Assembly (NCBI GenBank): GCA_029258245.1
Contig: JARHZK010000206.1
Coordinates: 1-35,279 of the forward strand
Direction: 5' to 3'
From: Longicatena sp.
GTDB taxonomy: Bacteria > Bacillota_I > Bacilli_A > Erysipelotrichales > Erysipelotrichaceae
DNA: 35,279 nucleotides
Shown here piece by piece: positions 20,484 through 29,859 of this stretch; the first letter of the stretch is position 1, and each line of letters starts with the position of its first letter. The position numbers were made by a program, and so were the translations under genes. The notes under the pieces are model-generated. The model worked only from the letters and a program-made list of their open reading frames with translations. It searched no databases and had not been told where the DNA came from.

Positions 20484-21524
20484 TTACCCATTTTTTGTTT
20501 CTATCATTCTTTTTGTAATTTGTTTTGTACAATATTTAAATATTTCAGCCATAATAAATGTAATGATCACCGATAATAAAAGATATAATAAATAATTATT
20601 ATAAATAAATGGTATTTTGCTTCCTATCATCATTGGAATCCTTTGTAAAATATAGATACCAAAAATATTTCCACCTATCCACATCAAAATCGGATTATCC
20701 ATTTTTAGAATCATTGACCCCCATGTAATTATCAAAGAAAATAAAATTCCATGTAAAATATAATATAACATAATATCTCTTTTATTGTAACAAATGATAA
20801 ATAATAAAATCAAACTTAATCCATATATCATATATGTACATGCGTTTTTCATAACTATTTTATCAAGTTTGTTTTTATTAAACGAATATATCATTCCTGC
20901 CCAATAGCATAATAAAGTATTATACCAACGTGTACCAACACGATATTGATATACAAAGTTCATAATACCTAGCGAAAAGATAAATATATAAAATAAGCAT
21001 ACCTTTTTATTTCCATTTCCTAATTTAAACGCAAAATATGATATTGCATATAAAGCCAAAATATCAAATAAATACCAATTACTATTTCCAATACTTTCCC
21101 ATCCAATACAAGATAATAATAATTTAGAAGCAGAAATATTTTTACCAAAATTTATCCCTACAATATAATATGCAAAAATAGCAACAGAAAAATTTATAGT
21201 CAAAACTATAATTTTTGTTGGTATGCCATCAACATACTCACTCCCTTTTTTCTTAATGGATTCCATAACTCCATATCCTGAATAAAATAAGAATGTAGTA
21301 ACAACCAATTGTCCTAACATCTCACGTATCCTTAAATAAAATGCACTATACGCTAATAATTCATGATCTACTATATATCCTGTAAAATGACTTAATAACA
21401 CCAAAAATACAAAAACACCATTAATTTGCATAGTAGCTTCGTGACTAAGATAATTCTGATTAAATCCACTAATTTTTACTTTATAAAAACAAAGTAAAAG
21501 AAACATAATTAAAATTATTGTCAT
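20484..21524 (-). CDS. Acyltransferase-3-like multipass membrane protein
   Basis: 346 aa, about ten hydrophobic segments; GVFVFLVLLSHFTGY ... FLFYSGYGVMESIKKKG resembles acyltransferase-3 family proteins in surface-polymer loci. Confidence 0.7.
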   Translation of the reverse strand: MTIILIMFLLLCFYKVKISGFNQNYLSHEATMQINGVFVFLVLLSHFTGYIVDHELLAYSAFYLRIREMLGQLVVTTFLFYSGYGVMESIKKKGSEYVDGIPTKIIVLTINFSVAIFAYYIVGINFGKNISASKLLLSCIGWESIGNSNWYLFDILALYAISYFAFKLGNGNKKVCLFYIFIFSLGIMNFVYQYRVGTRWYNTLLCYWAGMIYSFNKNKLDKIVMKNACTYMIYGLSLILLFIICYNKRDIMLYYILHGILFSLIITWGSMILKMDNPILMWIGGNIFGIYILQRIPMMIGSKIPFIYNNYLLYLLLSVIITFIMAEIFKYCTKQITKRMIETKNG

Positions 21525-21634
21525 ATACCTCTCCTTAACATGCCTGTTTTTAAGAATACACTACTTCACCATGTTTTGCAACAATTATCAAAACACTATA
21601 ATTCTTTTCAATATATTAAACTTCAGTTCATTTA

Positions 21635-21661
21635 TAAAAAAGGAGATATGTCCATATCTCC
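21635..21661 (-). terminator. Rho-independent terminator downstream of gpsA
   Basis: GGAGATATG/CATATCTCC hairpin with minus-strand T6 run. Confidence 0.8.
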
Positions 21662-21674
21662 AAATTATTCTTCA

Positions 21675-22676
21675 TCATAAATTCATTTCTGATTTTAGAT
21701 CTCTCATCATCAAATCAATCGCTGATTCTGAAGGTTTTTTCCCTTCATATAACACTTCATAAATTTGAGTGATAATAGGCATTTCAATATGCATTTGAGC
21801 TGCTAATTCATGTACAGCTTTTGCAGTTCGAACGCCTTCTACTGTTTTTGTATTCGTATCCCAGAAAATTTGAGCATTATTCGCTTTACCGATTTCACAG
21901 CCTGCTTGAAAATTACGGGAATGTTTACTTGTGCAAGTAACAATCAAATCTCCCATACCTGTTAAGCCCATAAAAGTCTCTTGTTTTCCACCCATAGCAA
22001 TTCCAAAACGAGTCATTTCCATCAATCCACGAGTGATTAAAGCTGCTCTAGTATTATCTCCATAACCTAAACCATATAAAACACCACTTGCAACTGCAAT
22101 CGCATTTTTTAATGCTACACCAACTTCACTTCCAATTTCATCCGTTCCTGTATAAATTCTTAAATAATTATTTGAAAATTCTTGTTGTACAATTTTTGCA
22201 TCTTCTTCATTTAAAGATACTGCACAAATCGTTGTTAACATTCGAACTACAACTTCTTCTGCATGACTTGGTCCAACTAACGATACAACACTACTCAACT
22301 TTTCCTTTGAGATATTATTACGGATTACATATGACATTCTTTCAAATGTTTCCGGATGAAATCCTTTTGAAGCATTGATAATAATTGTTTTCTCTTTAAT
22401 AAGCGGATTTATCTGGCGACATACACTTTCAATTGCAATCGTTGGAACACTTAAAACAATCATATCCGCATCTTTCACAACATTGATATCCATTGTAGCA
22501 TGTAGTTCTGGATTTAATTCAACATCATCAAAGAATTTTGAATTTCGATGATTTTGCTCAATATCATTTATTTCACTTTCACAGTTTCCATAAATAATTA
22601 CATCTTTTTTGTTATCACAAAGAACTTGGGCCAACCCAGTACCCCAGCTCCCACTTCCAATTACTACTGTTTTCAT
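21675..22676 (-). CDS. gpsA: NAD(P)H-dependent glycerol-3-phosphate dehydrogenase
   Basis: 333 aa; VVIGSGSWGTGLAQVLCDN, LVGPSHAEEV, EVGVALKNAIAVASG, TGMGDLIVTCTSKHSRNFQAG. Confidence 0.97.
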   Translation of the reverse strand: MKTVVIGSGSWGTGLAQVLCDNKKDVIIYGNCESEINDIEQNHRNSKFFDDVELNPELHATMDINVVKDADMIVLSVPTIAIESVCRQINPLIKEKTIIINASKGFHPETFERMSYVIRNNISKEKLSSVVSLVGPSHAEEVVVRMLTTICAVSLNEEDAKIVQQEFSNNYLRIYTGTDEIGSEVGVALKNAIAVASGVLYGLGYGDNTRAALITRGLMEMTRFGIAMGGKQETFMGLTGMGDLIVTCTSKHSRNFQAGCEIGKANNAQIFWDTNTKTVEGVRTAKAVHELAAQMHIEMPIITQIYEVLYEGKKPSESAIDLMMRDLKSEMNL

Positions 22677-22745
22677 AAAATTCCTACCTTTCAGGCATTA
22701 CATCCATGTATATGACATTATACACAATAATTAATATTCTCGCAA

Positions 22746-24599
22746 TTATTTCTTTTTCGTAGAAGGTTTGCGTCTTCGATACTCTAATAAAACCCCTCCA
22801 AAACTTGGAACATCTACTTCAATTGTATAGGGTCTATTATTACATTCTTCCTTACCTGCTTTATACTTCGATAATTCTGTTACATTTCCACCATAGATAT
22901 TCATATCTGTATTTAATATTTCATAATATGTCCCACTTTCAGATATTCCAAATCTATGCTTTTTATACTCATTTGGAGAGAAATTTAAAATAACAATATA
23001 ATTTTTCTTTTCCCCTTTTCTCATATAACTAAATAAATTTTCATCTGCATTATCTGCATCAATCCATTCAAATGATTGCCAATCGTATTCTTGTTCATAG
23101 AGTGTAGGAATCTTGCAATACAATTCCCCTAACTTAGAAAAATATTTATGAAAAGAATCATGTGTTGGATATTCTAGCAATTTCCAATCACATTCTTTTT
23201 GCTCATCCCATTCACGAAAATGTGCCAATTCATTTCCCATAAAATTTAATTTTTTTCCAGGATGTGTAAACATATATAAATATAATGTTTTTAACTGTGC
23301 AAATTTTTCTTCGTATGTGCCATATATTTTATCTATAATTGTCTTTTTTCCATGGACAACTTCATCGTGTGAGAACTCCATTAAAAACTTTTCTGAATAG
23401 AAATACGCCATAGAGAACGTAATATTATTATGGTGCCATTTACGATAAATTGGATCTTTCTCTAAATACTTCAAAGTATCATTCATCCAACCTAAATCCC
23501 ATTTGTAATCAAATCCTAGACCACCATCAAGTGTACTATGTGTTACTTTAGGAAAATCACTTGAATCTTCAGCAATCAACATAACTCCTGGATATGCATG
23601 ATGAAGATTATAGTTCATTCGTTTAACAAAATCTAGCGCGCCTTGGTTTTCACCTAAATCTTTATTCCCATGCCAATGAATCATATTACTAATAGCATCC
23701 ATTCTTAATCCATCTACATGATATTTATCAATCCAAAAAGACGCTGCTGACATTAAAAATGAACGAACTTCTTCTTTCCACAAATTAAAATTTGCTGTTC
23801 CCCATTGCGAATCCGCATCACATGCTTTCTCGTACTCATATAAAGGTGTTCCATCAAAATAGGATAACGAAAAATCATCACGTACAAAATGCACAGGAAC
23901 AAAGTCCATAATAACCCCAATTTTGGCTTTATGACATGCATTGATTAAATACATTAAATCTTCACATGTTCCATAGCGACTTGTTGCACTAAAGTAACCA
24001 CTACATTGATATCCCCAAGAACCATCAAATGGATATTCATTTAATGGCATTAATTCAATATGTGTAAAATGATTTTCTTTTACATAAGCAATTAATTCCT
24101 TTGCGATTGAACGATAATTCACCCATTCTTGTCCTTCTTCTTTTTTCCAAGAACCTAAATGTATTTCATAAATATTCATAGGTTTATCAAAGTTGCGATT
24201 TCTTTGATAAATCCACTTCTCATCGCTCCATCTTTTATAATTCAAATCAACGACAATAGATGCCGTATTAGGACGTAATTCAGAATAAAATGCATAAGGA
24301 TCCATTTTATCAACAATTCTTCCAGTTGCTTGTACAATACGGTATTTATACATATCACCAATCTTAGCCCCAGGAATAAATTTTGACCATACTCCTTTTT
24401 CATCTTTTCGAGTCATCTTATTCCCTTTACAACTCCATCCATCAAAACTACCAATCACTTGAATTTCTTGAGCATGAGGTGCATATGTAGTAAAGCGTAC
24501 CCCTTTTTTTCCACGTTCTTCACAAACATGTGCACCAAAAAATTCATACGCATTGATTGCATTCCCTTGATAATAATCTTGTAAAATCTTATTTTTCAT
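22746..24599 (-). CDS. glgB: 1,4-alpha-glucan branching enzyme
   Basis: 617 aa; CBM48 + GH13: HFTHIELMPLNEYPFDGSWGYQCSGYFSATSRYG, DGLRMDAISNMIHWHGN, EFSHDEVVHGKKTIIDK, FMGNELAHFREWDEQKE. Confidence 0.97.
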   Translation of the reverse strand: MKNKILQDYYQGNAINAYEFFGAHVCEERGKKGVRFTTYAPHAQEIQVIGSFDGWSCKGNKMTRKDEKGVWSKFIPGAKIGDMYKYRIVQATGRIVDKMDPYAFYSELRPNTASIVVDLNYKRWSDEKWIYQRNRNFDKPMNIYEIHLGSWKKEEGQEWVNYRSIAKELIAYVKENHFTHIELMPLNEYPFDGSWGYQCSGYFSATSRYGTCEDLMYLINACHKAKIGVIMDFVPVHFVRDDFSLSYFDGTPLYEYEKACDADSQWGTANFNLWKEEVRSFLMSAASFWIDKYHVDGLRMDAISNMIHWHGNKDLGENQGALDFVKRMNYNLHHAYPGVMLIAEDSSDFPKVTHSTLDGGLGFDYKWDLGWMNDTLKYLEKDPIYRKWHHNNITFSMAYFYSEKFLMEFSHDEVVHGKKTIIDKIYGTYEEKFAQLKTLYLYMFTHPGKKLNFMGNELAHFREWDEQKECDWKLLEYPTHDSFHKYFSKLGELYCKIPTLYEQEYDWQSFEWIDADNADENLFSYMRKGEKKNYIVILNFSPNEYKKHRFGISESGTYYEILNTDMNIYGGNVTELSKYKAGKEECNNRPYTIEVDVPSFGGVLLEYRRRKPSTKKK

Positions 24600-24645
24600 G
24601 AGATATACTCCTCTCTTTGTGTCTTACATATTGTATTCTCGGTGT

Positions 24646-24660
24646 CTTTGATAATCAAAG
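24646..24660. promoter_or_regulatory. Perfect dyad upstream of glgB
   Basis: CTTTGATAATCAAAG, 15-bp dyad with a single central base, about 47 bp upstream of the glgB start codon. Confidence 0.4.
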
Positions 24661-24676
24661 TTTTCCTTATATACGC

Positions 24677-24705
24677 AAAACCTCACCATATTCTGATGAG
24701 GTTTT
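24677..24705 (-). terminator. Terminator downstream of pgcA
   Basis: AAAACCTCA / TGAGGTTTT 9-bp stem just after the stop codon. Confidence 0.7.
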
Positions 24706-24711
24706 CTATAC

Positions 24712-26406
24712 TTAGCCGATCAATTCTTTAATTGCTTGTTGGTATGAAACTGTTTTTGTATGTGCATCTTCTAGTGAAGTACCTTTAATACAATAATAAA
24801 ATTTACATTTTGGTTCAGTTCCACTTGGACGAATCGCAATCCAACTACCATCTTCTAAGTAATATTTTAACACATCAGATTTCGTAAATCCTGTTAATTC
24901 AGTTTCTTTTCCATTTTCAAGAATTCGACATTCTTTATAATCTTCAAAACGAACAACTTTCTCATGGTTAATCTCTTGTAAATTGCTCTTTCGTAAATTT
25001 GCTAAAATTTCTTGTATTCTTTGAGCACCTGCTTGACCCTCTAATTTCAAAGAAGTTTGGCTTTCTTCATAAAATCCCAATTCAGCGTATAAATCGTATA
25101 AAACATCAACTAATGTTTTTCCTCTTTCTTTATAATAACACGCAGCTTCTGCAAGCATCAAACACGCTTGAGGTGCATCTTTATCACGTACAAATGGTTG
25201 AATTAATGAACCATAACTTTCTTCATATCCAAATACATATTGTTTTTCATTTGTTTTTTCATATTTTGCAATTTTTTCACCAATAAATTTAAATCCTGTC
25301 AATGTTTTTTCCGTTTCAACTCCATATTTAGATGCAATTTTTTCACCTAAATCACTTGTAACAACAGTATTAAACATTACTGGATTTTTTGGCATTAATC
25401 CTTTTTCAGTTCGTTGAGAGAAAATATATTCAATTAATACCGCACCACTTTGATTTCCTGTTAATAATTTGTAATCACCATGATATTTCACACCAACTCC
25501 CATACGATCAGCATCTGGATCACAAACCAAAATAATATCTGCATCTTCACGTTTTGCATATTCAATTGCTAATTCATATGAACCTGGTTCTTCTGGATTT
25601 GGTGTTGGCGTATTTGAAAAATCAGGATCTGGTGTGCATTGTTCTTCAACCGCTACAAAATGATAACCTGCGCGAGCATATACTTCTTTTACCGGAATAT
25701 TCGCAGTACCATGTTCAGGTGTAAAAATAATTTTTACATCATCTTTATTAACATCTGGATTTAATTGGATACTTACTACATTTTTATAGTATTCTTCATC
25801 TACATCTTTTCCAATAACAGTAATTAATTTTTCTTGTTCTGCTGTTGGATTTGCTGTAATTGCTAATTCATCTTCTACTGCATTTACACGATCAATTACT
25901 TGTTGTGCAAGATTAGGAACTAATTGACATCCTTTTTCATCATATAACTTGTAACCATTATATTCTTTTGGATTATGACTTGCAGTAACCATAATACCAC
26001 CAAAACAACCAAAATGTCTTACCGCAAAGCTTAATTCTGGAGTAGGTCTTAAAGATTCAAATACATAAGAACGAATATTATAAGTAGCTAATAATTTTGC
26101 TGAATCCATAGCAAACTCTTTAGACATATGACGATTATCATAACCAATCGCAACTCCACGATTCTTTGCATCTTCACCATAAGATGTAATATACTCTGCA
26201 AATCCTACATTTGCTTTACGAATCGTATGAATATTTATACGATTTGTTCCAGGTCCCAAAAGTCCTCTCATACCAGCAGTACCAAATTCTATAGTTGTAT
26301 AAAACGCATCATTTTTTGCCTGTTCATCCATATTTTTAAGTACTTCTCTATAAGAAGGTTCTAGGTTTGGATGATGTAACCATCTATCATAAACATCATT
26401 ATACAT
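24712..26406 (-). CDS. pgcA: Phospho-sugar mutase (alpha-phosphoglucomutase)
   Basis: 564 aa; GTAGMRGLLGPGTNRIN, MVTASHNPKEYNGYKLYDEKGCQL, DPDADRMGVGV, RPSGTEPKCKFYY. Confidence 0.95.
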   Translation of the reverse strand: MYNDVYDRWLHHPNLEPSYREVLKNMDEQAKNDAFYTTIEFGTAGMRGLLGPGTNRINIHTIRKANVGFAEYITSYGEDAKNRGVAIGYDNRHMSKEFAMDSAKLLATYNIRSYVFESLRPTPELSFAVRHFGCFGGIMVTASHNPKEYNGYKLYDEKGCQLVPNLAQQVIDRVNAVEDELAITANPTAEQEKLITVIGKDVDEEYYKNVVSIQLNPDVNKDDVKIIFTPEHGTANIPVKEVYARAGYHFVAVEEQCTPDPDFSNTPTPNPEEPGSYELAIEYAKREDADIILVCDPDADRMGVGVKYHGDYKLLTGNQSGAVLIEYIFSQRTEKGLMPKNPVMFNTVVTSDLGEKIASKYGVETEKTLTGFKFIGEKIAKYEKTNEKQYVFGYEESYGSLIQPFVRDKDAPQACLMLAEAACYYKERGKTLVDVLYDLYAELGFYEESQTSLKLEGQAGAQRIQEILANLRKSNLQEINHEKVVRFEDYKECRILENGKETELTGFTKSDVLKYYLEDGSWIAIRPSGTEPKCKFYYCIKGTSLEDAHTKTVSYQQAIKELIG

Positions 26407-26484
26407 ATTTCAATTTCTCCCTTTCTATCTAATTAATCCCATTATAGCATATTTCACTTATTTTTTATATGTAACTTTATGTTT

Positions 26485-26499
26485 ATGAAAGCGATTTCT
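26485..26499. promoter_or_regulatory. Candidate CcpA catabolite-responsive element (cre) upstream of pgcA
   Basis: ATGAAAGCGATTTCT matches the classical degenerate cre consensus WTGNAANCGNWNNCW at all fixed positions. Confidence 0.5.
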
Positions 26500-26546
26500 T
26501 TCTATAAAAAATTAATGTAATTATTTTGATATTATTTATGAATATA

Positions 26547-26570
26547 AAAAAAGACGGAAAATTCCATCTA
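26547..26570 (-). terminator. Rho-independent terminator about 260 nt downstream of the unknown-protein gene
   Basis: Minus strand GATGGAATTTTCCGTC hairpin followed by TTTTTTT. Confidence 0.6.
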
Positions 26571-26830
26571 AAATTTTTGATAAAAATAAATATTATTCTT
26601 CCTATGAAAATAACATAAAGTCATTACAACCTTATGTTATTCATTCTTTATATTATAAATCCTGTTCATAAGGTTATGAATGCCATGTGGTCAAATCCTT
26701 ATGAATAGTAAATAATTTCTTTATTCGATTCTATATAGTTTCAACAAAATGAAACCATAGATTAGCAGATTGAAACACTACTACTAACAAAAACAGAAAA
26801 GTTGTGATTTCTTTCAATGACATTACTTTC

Positions 26831-27316
26831 TTATTTCGTTGCAAATTGTTTCATAAAGAACTCAGTAAATGCAGCCAATTCATTTTCTTGTGATACATAT
26901 ACATAAAGTGATTCATCATCAAGCCAATCATACGCATTGATACCAATATATTCTTTTTTATCTGGATAAATAATAAAGGCATCCGTAGGATATTTATTTC
27001 GATAAGCTTTATGTATCTTGCTACGATGGTAATATGTTGGATCACCACAACCAGAAAGATTAGGTACTGCTGGCACAACAACGATTGTTTGTGTATCGGC
27101 ATTCCAACCGATAATTAAATTTCCAATTTTTGTCTTACTCCCATGAACAAAGCCATAATTAAAACGTCCAACATCTTCTGTATAGCCAAAGATTAGTTGA
27201 TAATTATCACCATCCTCTACGACTTGATTAAACAACACTCGCATTTTCTTAGCATTGGCATTGCTTTTATCCATATCAACCTCAGGTCCTTTAAATAATT
27301 TCGTAAAAATTCCCAT
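26831..27316 (-). CDS. Uncharacterised protein, about 161 aa, cotranscribed with a TetR-family regulator
   Basis: Continuous ORF; ATG at 27316 has a GGAGGG RBS (MGIFTKLFKGPEVDMDKSNANAKKMRVLF...); no family recognised. ORF track starts at 27334. Confidence 0.75.
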   Translation of the reverse strand: MGIFTKLFKGPEVDMDKSNANAKKMRVLFNQVVEDGDNYQLIFGYTEDVGRFNYGFVHGSKTKIGNLIIGWNADTQTIVVVPAVPNLSGCGDPTYYHRSKIHKAYRNKYPTDAFIIYPDKKEYIGINAYDWLDDESLYVYVSQENELAAFTEFFMKQFATK

Positions 27317-27363
27317 ATTTTTTCCCTCCTTCACTTCCTTCGAATAATACTATGAGAATAACT

Positions 27364-28002
27364 TTATTTGTTTTTATCTTTAGCAATTGGATATTCTGCT
27401 TTTAATTTTTCCAAAGCATTGACAAGAGCATCCATTTGAAAATCCACCGTTTCATCAACTGCTTCAGGAATAAAGAGTGGAAGTTGATTAGGAATAGCTT
27501 TGCGAATAACCATTAAGGATAAACTTAAATTGATAAATAGATTAACATTTGTTTTTTCCGCTTGAACTCCAAAACCTTCCAAAATTGACTTGAACAATAA
27601 CTGTTGTTTTTTACGAAAAATGGCATAATTTTCTGATGATAGACGTTTAAACAAAAGCTGCTGTTCTTCAATTGTAAGTATCGCAATACCATTTCTCTCC
27701 CCGTAACAACAGGAAAAAAGAAACTTCTTTACAGCACTTCTCCAATCTAAGAAAGGATCATTCATAAGTTCATGCACATAACGAATGATTTTTGGTTGTT
27801 GAAAATAAAGGGCTTCAACAATCAAATCTTCCTTTGTTGAAAAAAAGTCATAAAAGAAAGTACGTGATATACCAACGCTTTTGTAAACCTGTTCAACTGT
27901 TGTATGCTGAATTCCTTGTTTTGCCATTAAATCCAAACCAACCGTAATCAGCTGTATTCGTATATGCTCTCGTTCTTCCTCTGAATAAGCTACCTTCGGC
28001 AT
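27364..28002 (-). CDS. TetR/AcrR family transcriptional regulator
   Basis: MPKVAYSEEEREHIRIQLITVGLDLMAKQGIQHTTVEQVYKSVGISRTFFYDFFSTKEDLIVEAL = TetR HTH. Start at 28002 preferred over 28032 (AGGAAG RBS). Confidence 0.88.
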   Translation of the reverse strand: MPKVAYSEEEREHIRIQLITVGLDLMAKQGIQHTTVEQVYKSVGISRTFFYDFFSTKEDLIVEALYFQQPKIIRYVHELMNDPFLDWRSAVKKFLFSCCYGERNGIAILTIEEQQLLFKRLSSENYAIFRKKQQLLFKSILEGFGVQAEKTNVNLFINLSLSLMVIRKAIPNQLPLFIPEAVDETVDFQMDALVNALEKLKAEYPIAKDKNK

Positions 28003-28028
28003 TTCATCACTTCCTATCAAAAATAAAA

Positions 28029-28046
28029 ACAAATTTATAAATTTGT
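28029..28046. promoter_or_regulatory. Perfect 18-bp palindrome, candidate TetR operator
   Basis: ACAAATTTATAAATTTGT, fully self-complementary, 27 bp upstream of the preferred tetR start. Confidence 0.6.
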
Positions 28047-28180
28047 CTTTATTTTAACATGCATAAAAAGGAAAAACAATCATGTAAGAATTCCTTTTAA
28101 AATTATTTAAATTTTGCTTTCTCATGCTTCTCAAAAAACACACCTAAAATTTACCTATTATTCATATAAAAATGGAAACA

Positions 28181-28231
28181 AAAAAAGACCGTATGACAAA
28201 AACTATTCAAAGAATAGTTTAATCAACGGCC
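28181..28231 (-). terminator. Composite terminator downstream of ptsH
   Basis: Outer GGCCGT/ACGGTC pairing, inner AAACTATTC/GAATAGTTT hairpin, minus-strand T-run. Confidence 0.6.
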
Positions 28232-28261
28232 TAAGATGAAAGATACCATCTAGATTAGTAA

Positions 28262-28528
28262 TTAACCAATGATTTTTTGTGCACGTAATACTTCTTCGAT
28301 TGCAGCGATTGCTGAATCTTCATCATCACCATTACAAGTAATAGTAATTTCTGATTGAGTAGGAATTCCTAAAGACATTACTCCCATGATAGATTTCATG
28401 TTTACTTCACGTCCTTTGAAAGACACGTTTACTTCACTTTTGAATTTGCTTGCAGCGTTAACAGCAACAGTTGCTGGACGTGCATGTAATCCAACTGGAT
28501 CAATTACAGATACAGTAATTTGTTTCAT
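28262..28528 (-). CDS. ptsH: HPr phosphocarrier protein
   Basis: 88 aa; VIDPVGLHARPATVAVNAAS (His15 site) and MKSIMGVMSLG (Ser46 site). Confidence 0.96.
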   Translation of the reverse strand: MKQITVSVIDPVGLHARPATVAVNAASKFKSEVNVSFKGREVNMKSIMGVMSLGIPTQSEITITCNGDDEDSAIAAIEEVLRAQKIIG

Positions 28529-28629
28529 TTTATATTCCTCCTAATTAAACTTTTTTACATATACTATTTTAAACCATTTCCATATCTCTTACAATCTTTT
28601 TTTAAGGAAATACACATATATTTTTACAT

Positions 28630-29070
28630 CTATTTCATATTTTCTACAAAATCATCAATATTATATACCTGAATACCTTCATTTTTACACATTTTTACAA
28701 ATATTCCATCTCCATCAATTAGTTTTTTAGAAAATGTTCCATCATAAATTTTACCACATCCACAACTAGGGCTTCTTGGCTGCACTAATACAATTCCTAT
28801 TTTTTCCTTTAAAATGCGTTTTAATTCTTTCTTCGCACCTCGATAAAATTCCTCTGTAACATCTTGTCCTTTCGTATTTAAAACTTTCTGTTCAAAAATT
28901 TCACTACAAGCTCTAGGAATTGGTAATCCACCTGCAACTTCTGGACAAATCGTTATATAATCTTTATCTTTTAAAAACGATAATAGTTGCTCATTTCGAT
29001 TGTTTTTTCCATTATATTTGCAATTGACACCAACTAAACATGCACTAACTGCATACTTCATTTCTTTCAC
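28630..29070 (-). CDS. DUF523 family protein
   Basis: 146 aa; VSACLVGVNCKYNGKNN, CPEVAGGLPIPR, VLVQPRSPSCGCGKIYDGTF. Confidence 0.88.
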   Translation of the reverse strand: MKEMKYAVSACLVGVNCKYNGKNNRNEQLLSFLKDKDYITICPEVAGGLPIPRACSEIFEQKVLNTKGQDVTEEFYRGAKKELKRILKEKIGIVLVQPRSPSCGCGKIYDGTFSKKLIDGDGIFVKMCKNEGIQVYNIDDFVENMK

Positions 29071-29073
29071 CTT

Positions 29074-29832
29074 CTACTCCACGACTTTATAGAATACAAT
29101 TTGTTGTAGATTACTTACATCATAATCCACCTGATATCCATCTTCGCAAAATTCGTACAACTGATCTAATCTTTGTATCCTATGTTTAACTACAAATCGA
29201 ATCATTTTTCCTCGTGCCATTTTCGAAGCTGTGGCTTCTATTTTACGTTTCCCTTTTTTTTCTACTTGAAATATAATATCAATAAATTGTTCATTATGAA
29301 TATGATTTCGTATTACTTTATCATATTCTTTACTCGCAAGATTTATAATATATGGATATTCATGATTTTGTAATTCTTTTTGAATTTCTTTTGAAATTTC
29401 TTGTTCCCAATACGCATACAAGTCTTTATATCCTGCAACTTGAATTTTCGTTTGCATCTCTAATCGATATGGATAAATACTATCCAATGGCTTTACAACC
29501 CCATATAATCCACTTAGTATTCTTACATGTTCTGATGCATACTGAAAATCTGTATCATCCCATTTTGAAATATCCATGTATTTAAATTGTAATCCATCAT
29601 AAGTTTCAATTGCACGAGTTCCAAATTGATCAAATGCAATCGATGCGAATTGCTCCTTTACTCGTATTGCTAATGGTTCTTTGATTTTCATTAAACTTTG
29701 TAATTGTTCTTGACTATATTGTTGAAGAATATTTACAATTTGTTTTGTTTTTTCAAGAAATATAGGAACTTGCTCTGCTTGTATTTTTCCATCCTGTTTC
29801 ATTGTTTTTGTAGGCGATATAATATATAACAT
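29074..29832 (-). CDS. yaaA: Peroxide stress protein YaaA (DUF328/UPF0246)
   Basis: 252 aa; MLYIISPTKTMKQD, YDGLQFKYMD, RILSGLYGVVKPLDSIYPYRLEM, NLASKEYDKVI. Confidence 0.93.
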   Translation of the reverse strand: MLYIISPTKTMKQDGKIQAEQVPIFLEKTKQIVNILQQYSQEQLQSLMKIKEPLAIRVKEQFASIAFDQFGTRAIETYDGLQFKYMDISKWDDTDFQYASEHVRILSGLYGVVKPLDSIYPYRLEMQTKIQVAGYKDLYAYWEQEISKEIQKELQNHEYPYIINLASKEYDKVIRNHIHNEQFIDIIFQVEKKGKRKIEATASKMARGKMIRFVVKHRIQRLDQLYEFCEDGYQVDYDVSNLQQIVFYKVVE

Positions 29833-29859
29833 TTTACTTCCTCTTAAATGAATAAATTA

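Noticed and set aside
26682-26702. Possible 6-codon leader peptide (MAFITL) on minus strand in the noncoding region upstream of pgcA
   Set aside because: Too short and without attenuator-like codon content; lies within an inverted repeat that explains the sequence.
26851-27102. Alternative-frame 83-aa minus-strand ORF inside the unknown gene
   Set aside because: The longer frame (26831-27316) has an RBS and natural protein composition; this one is probably an overlapping chance frame.
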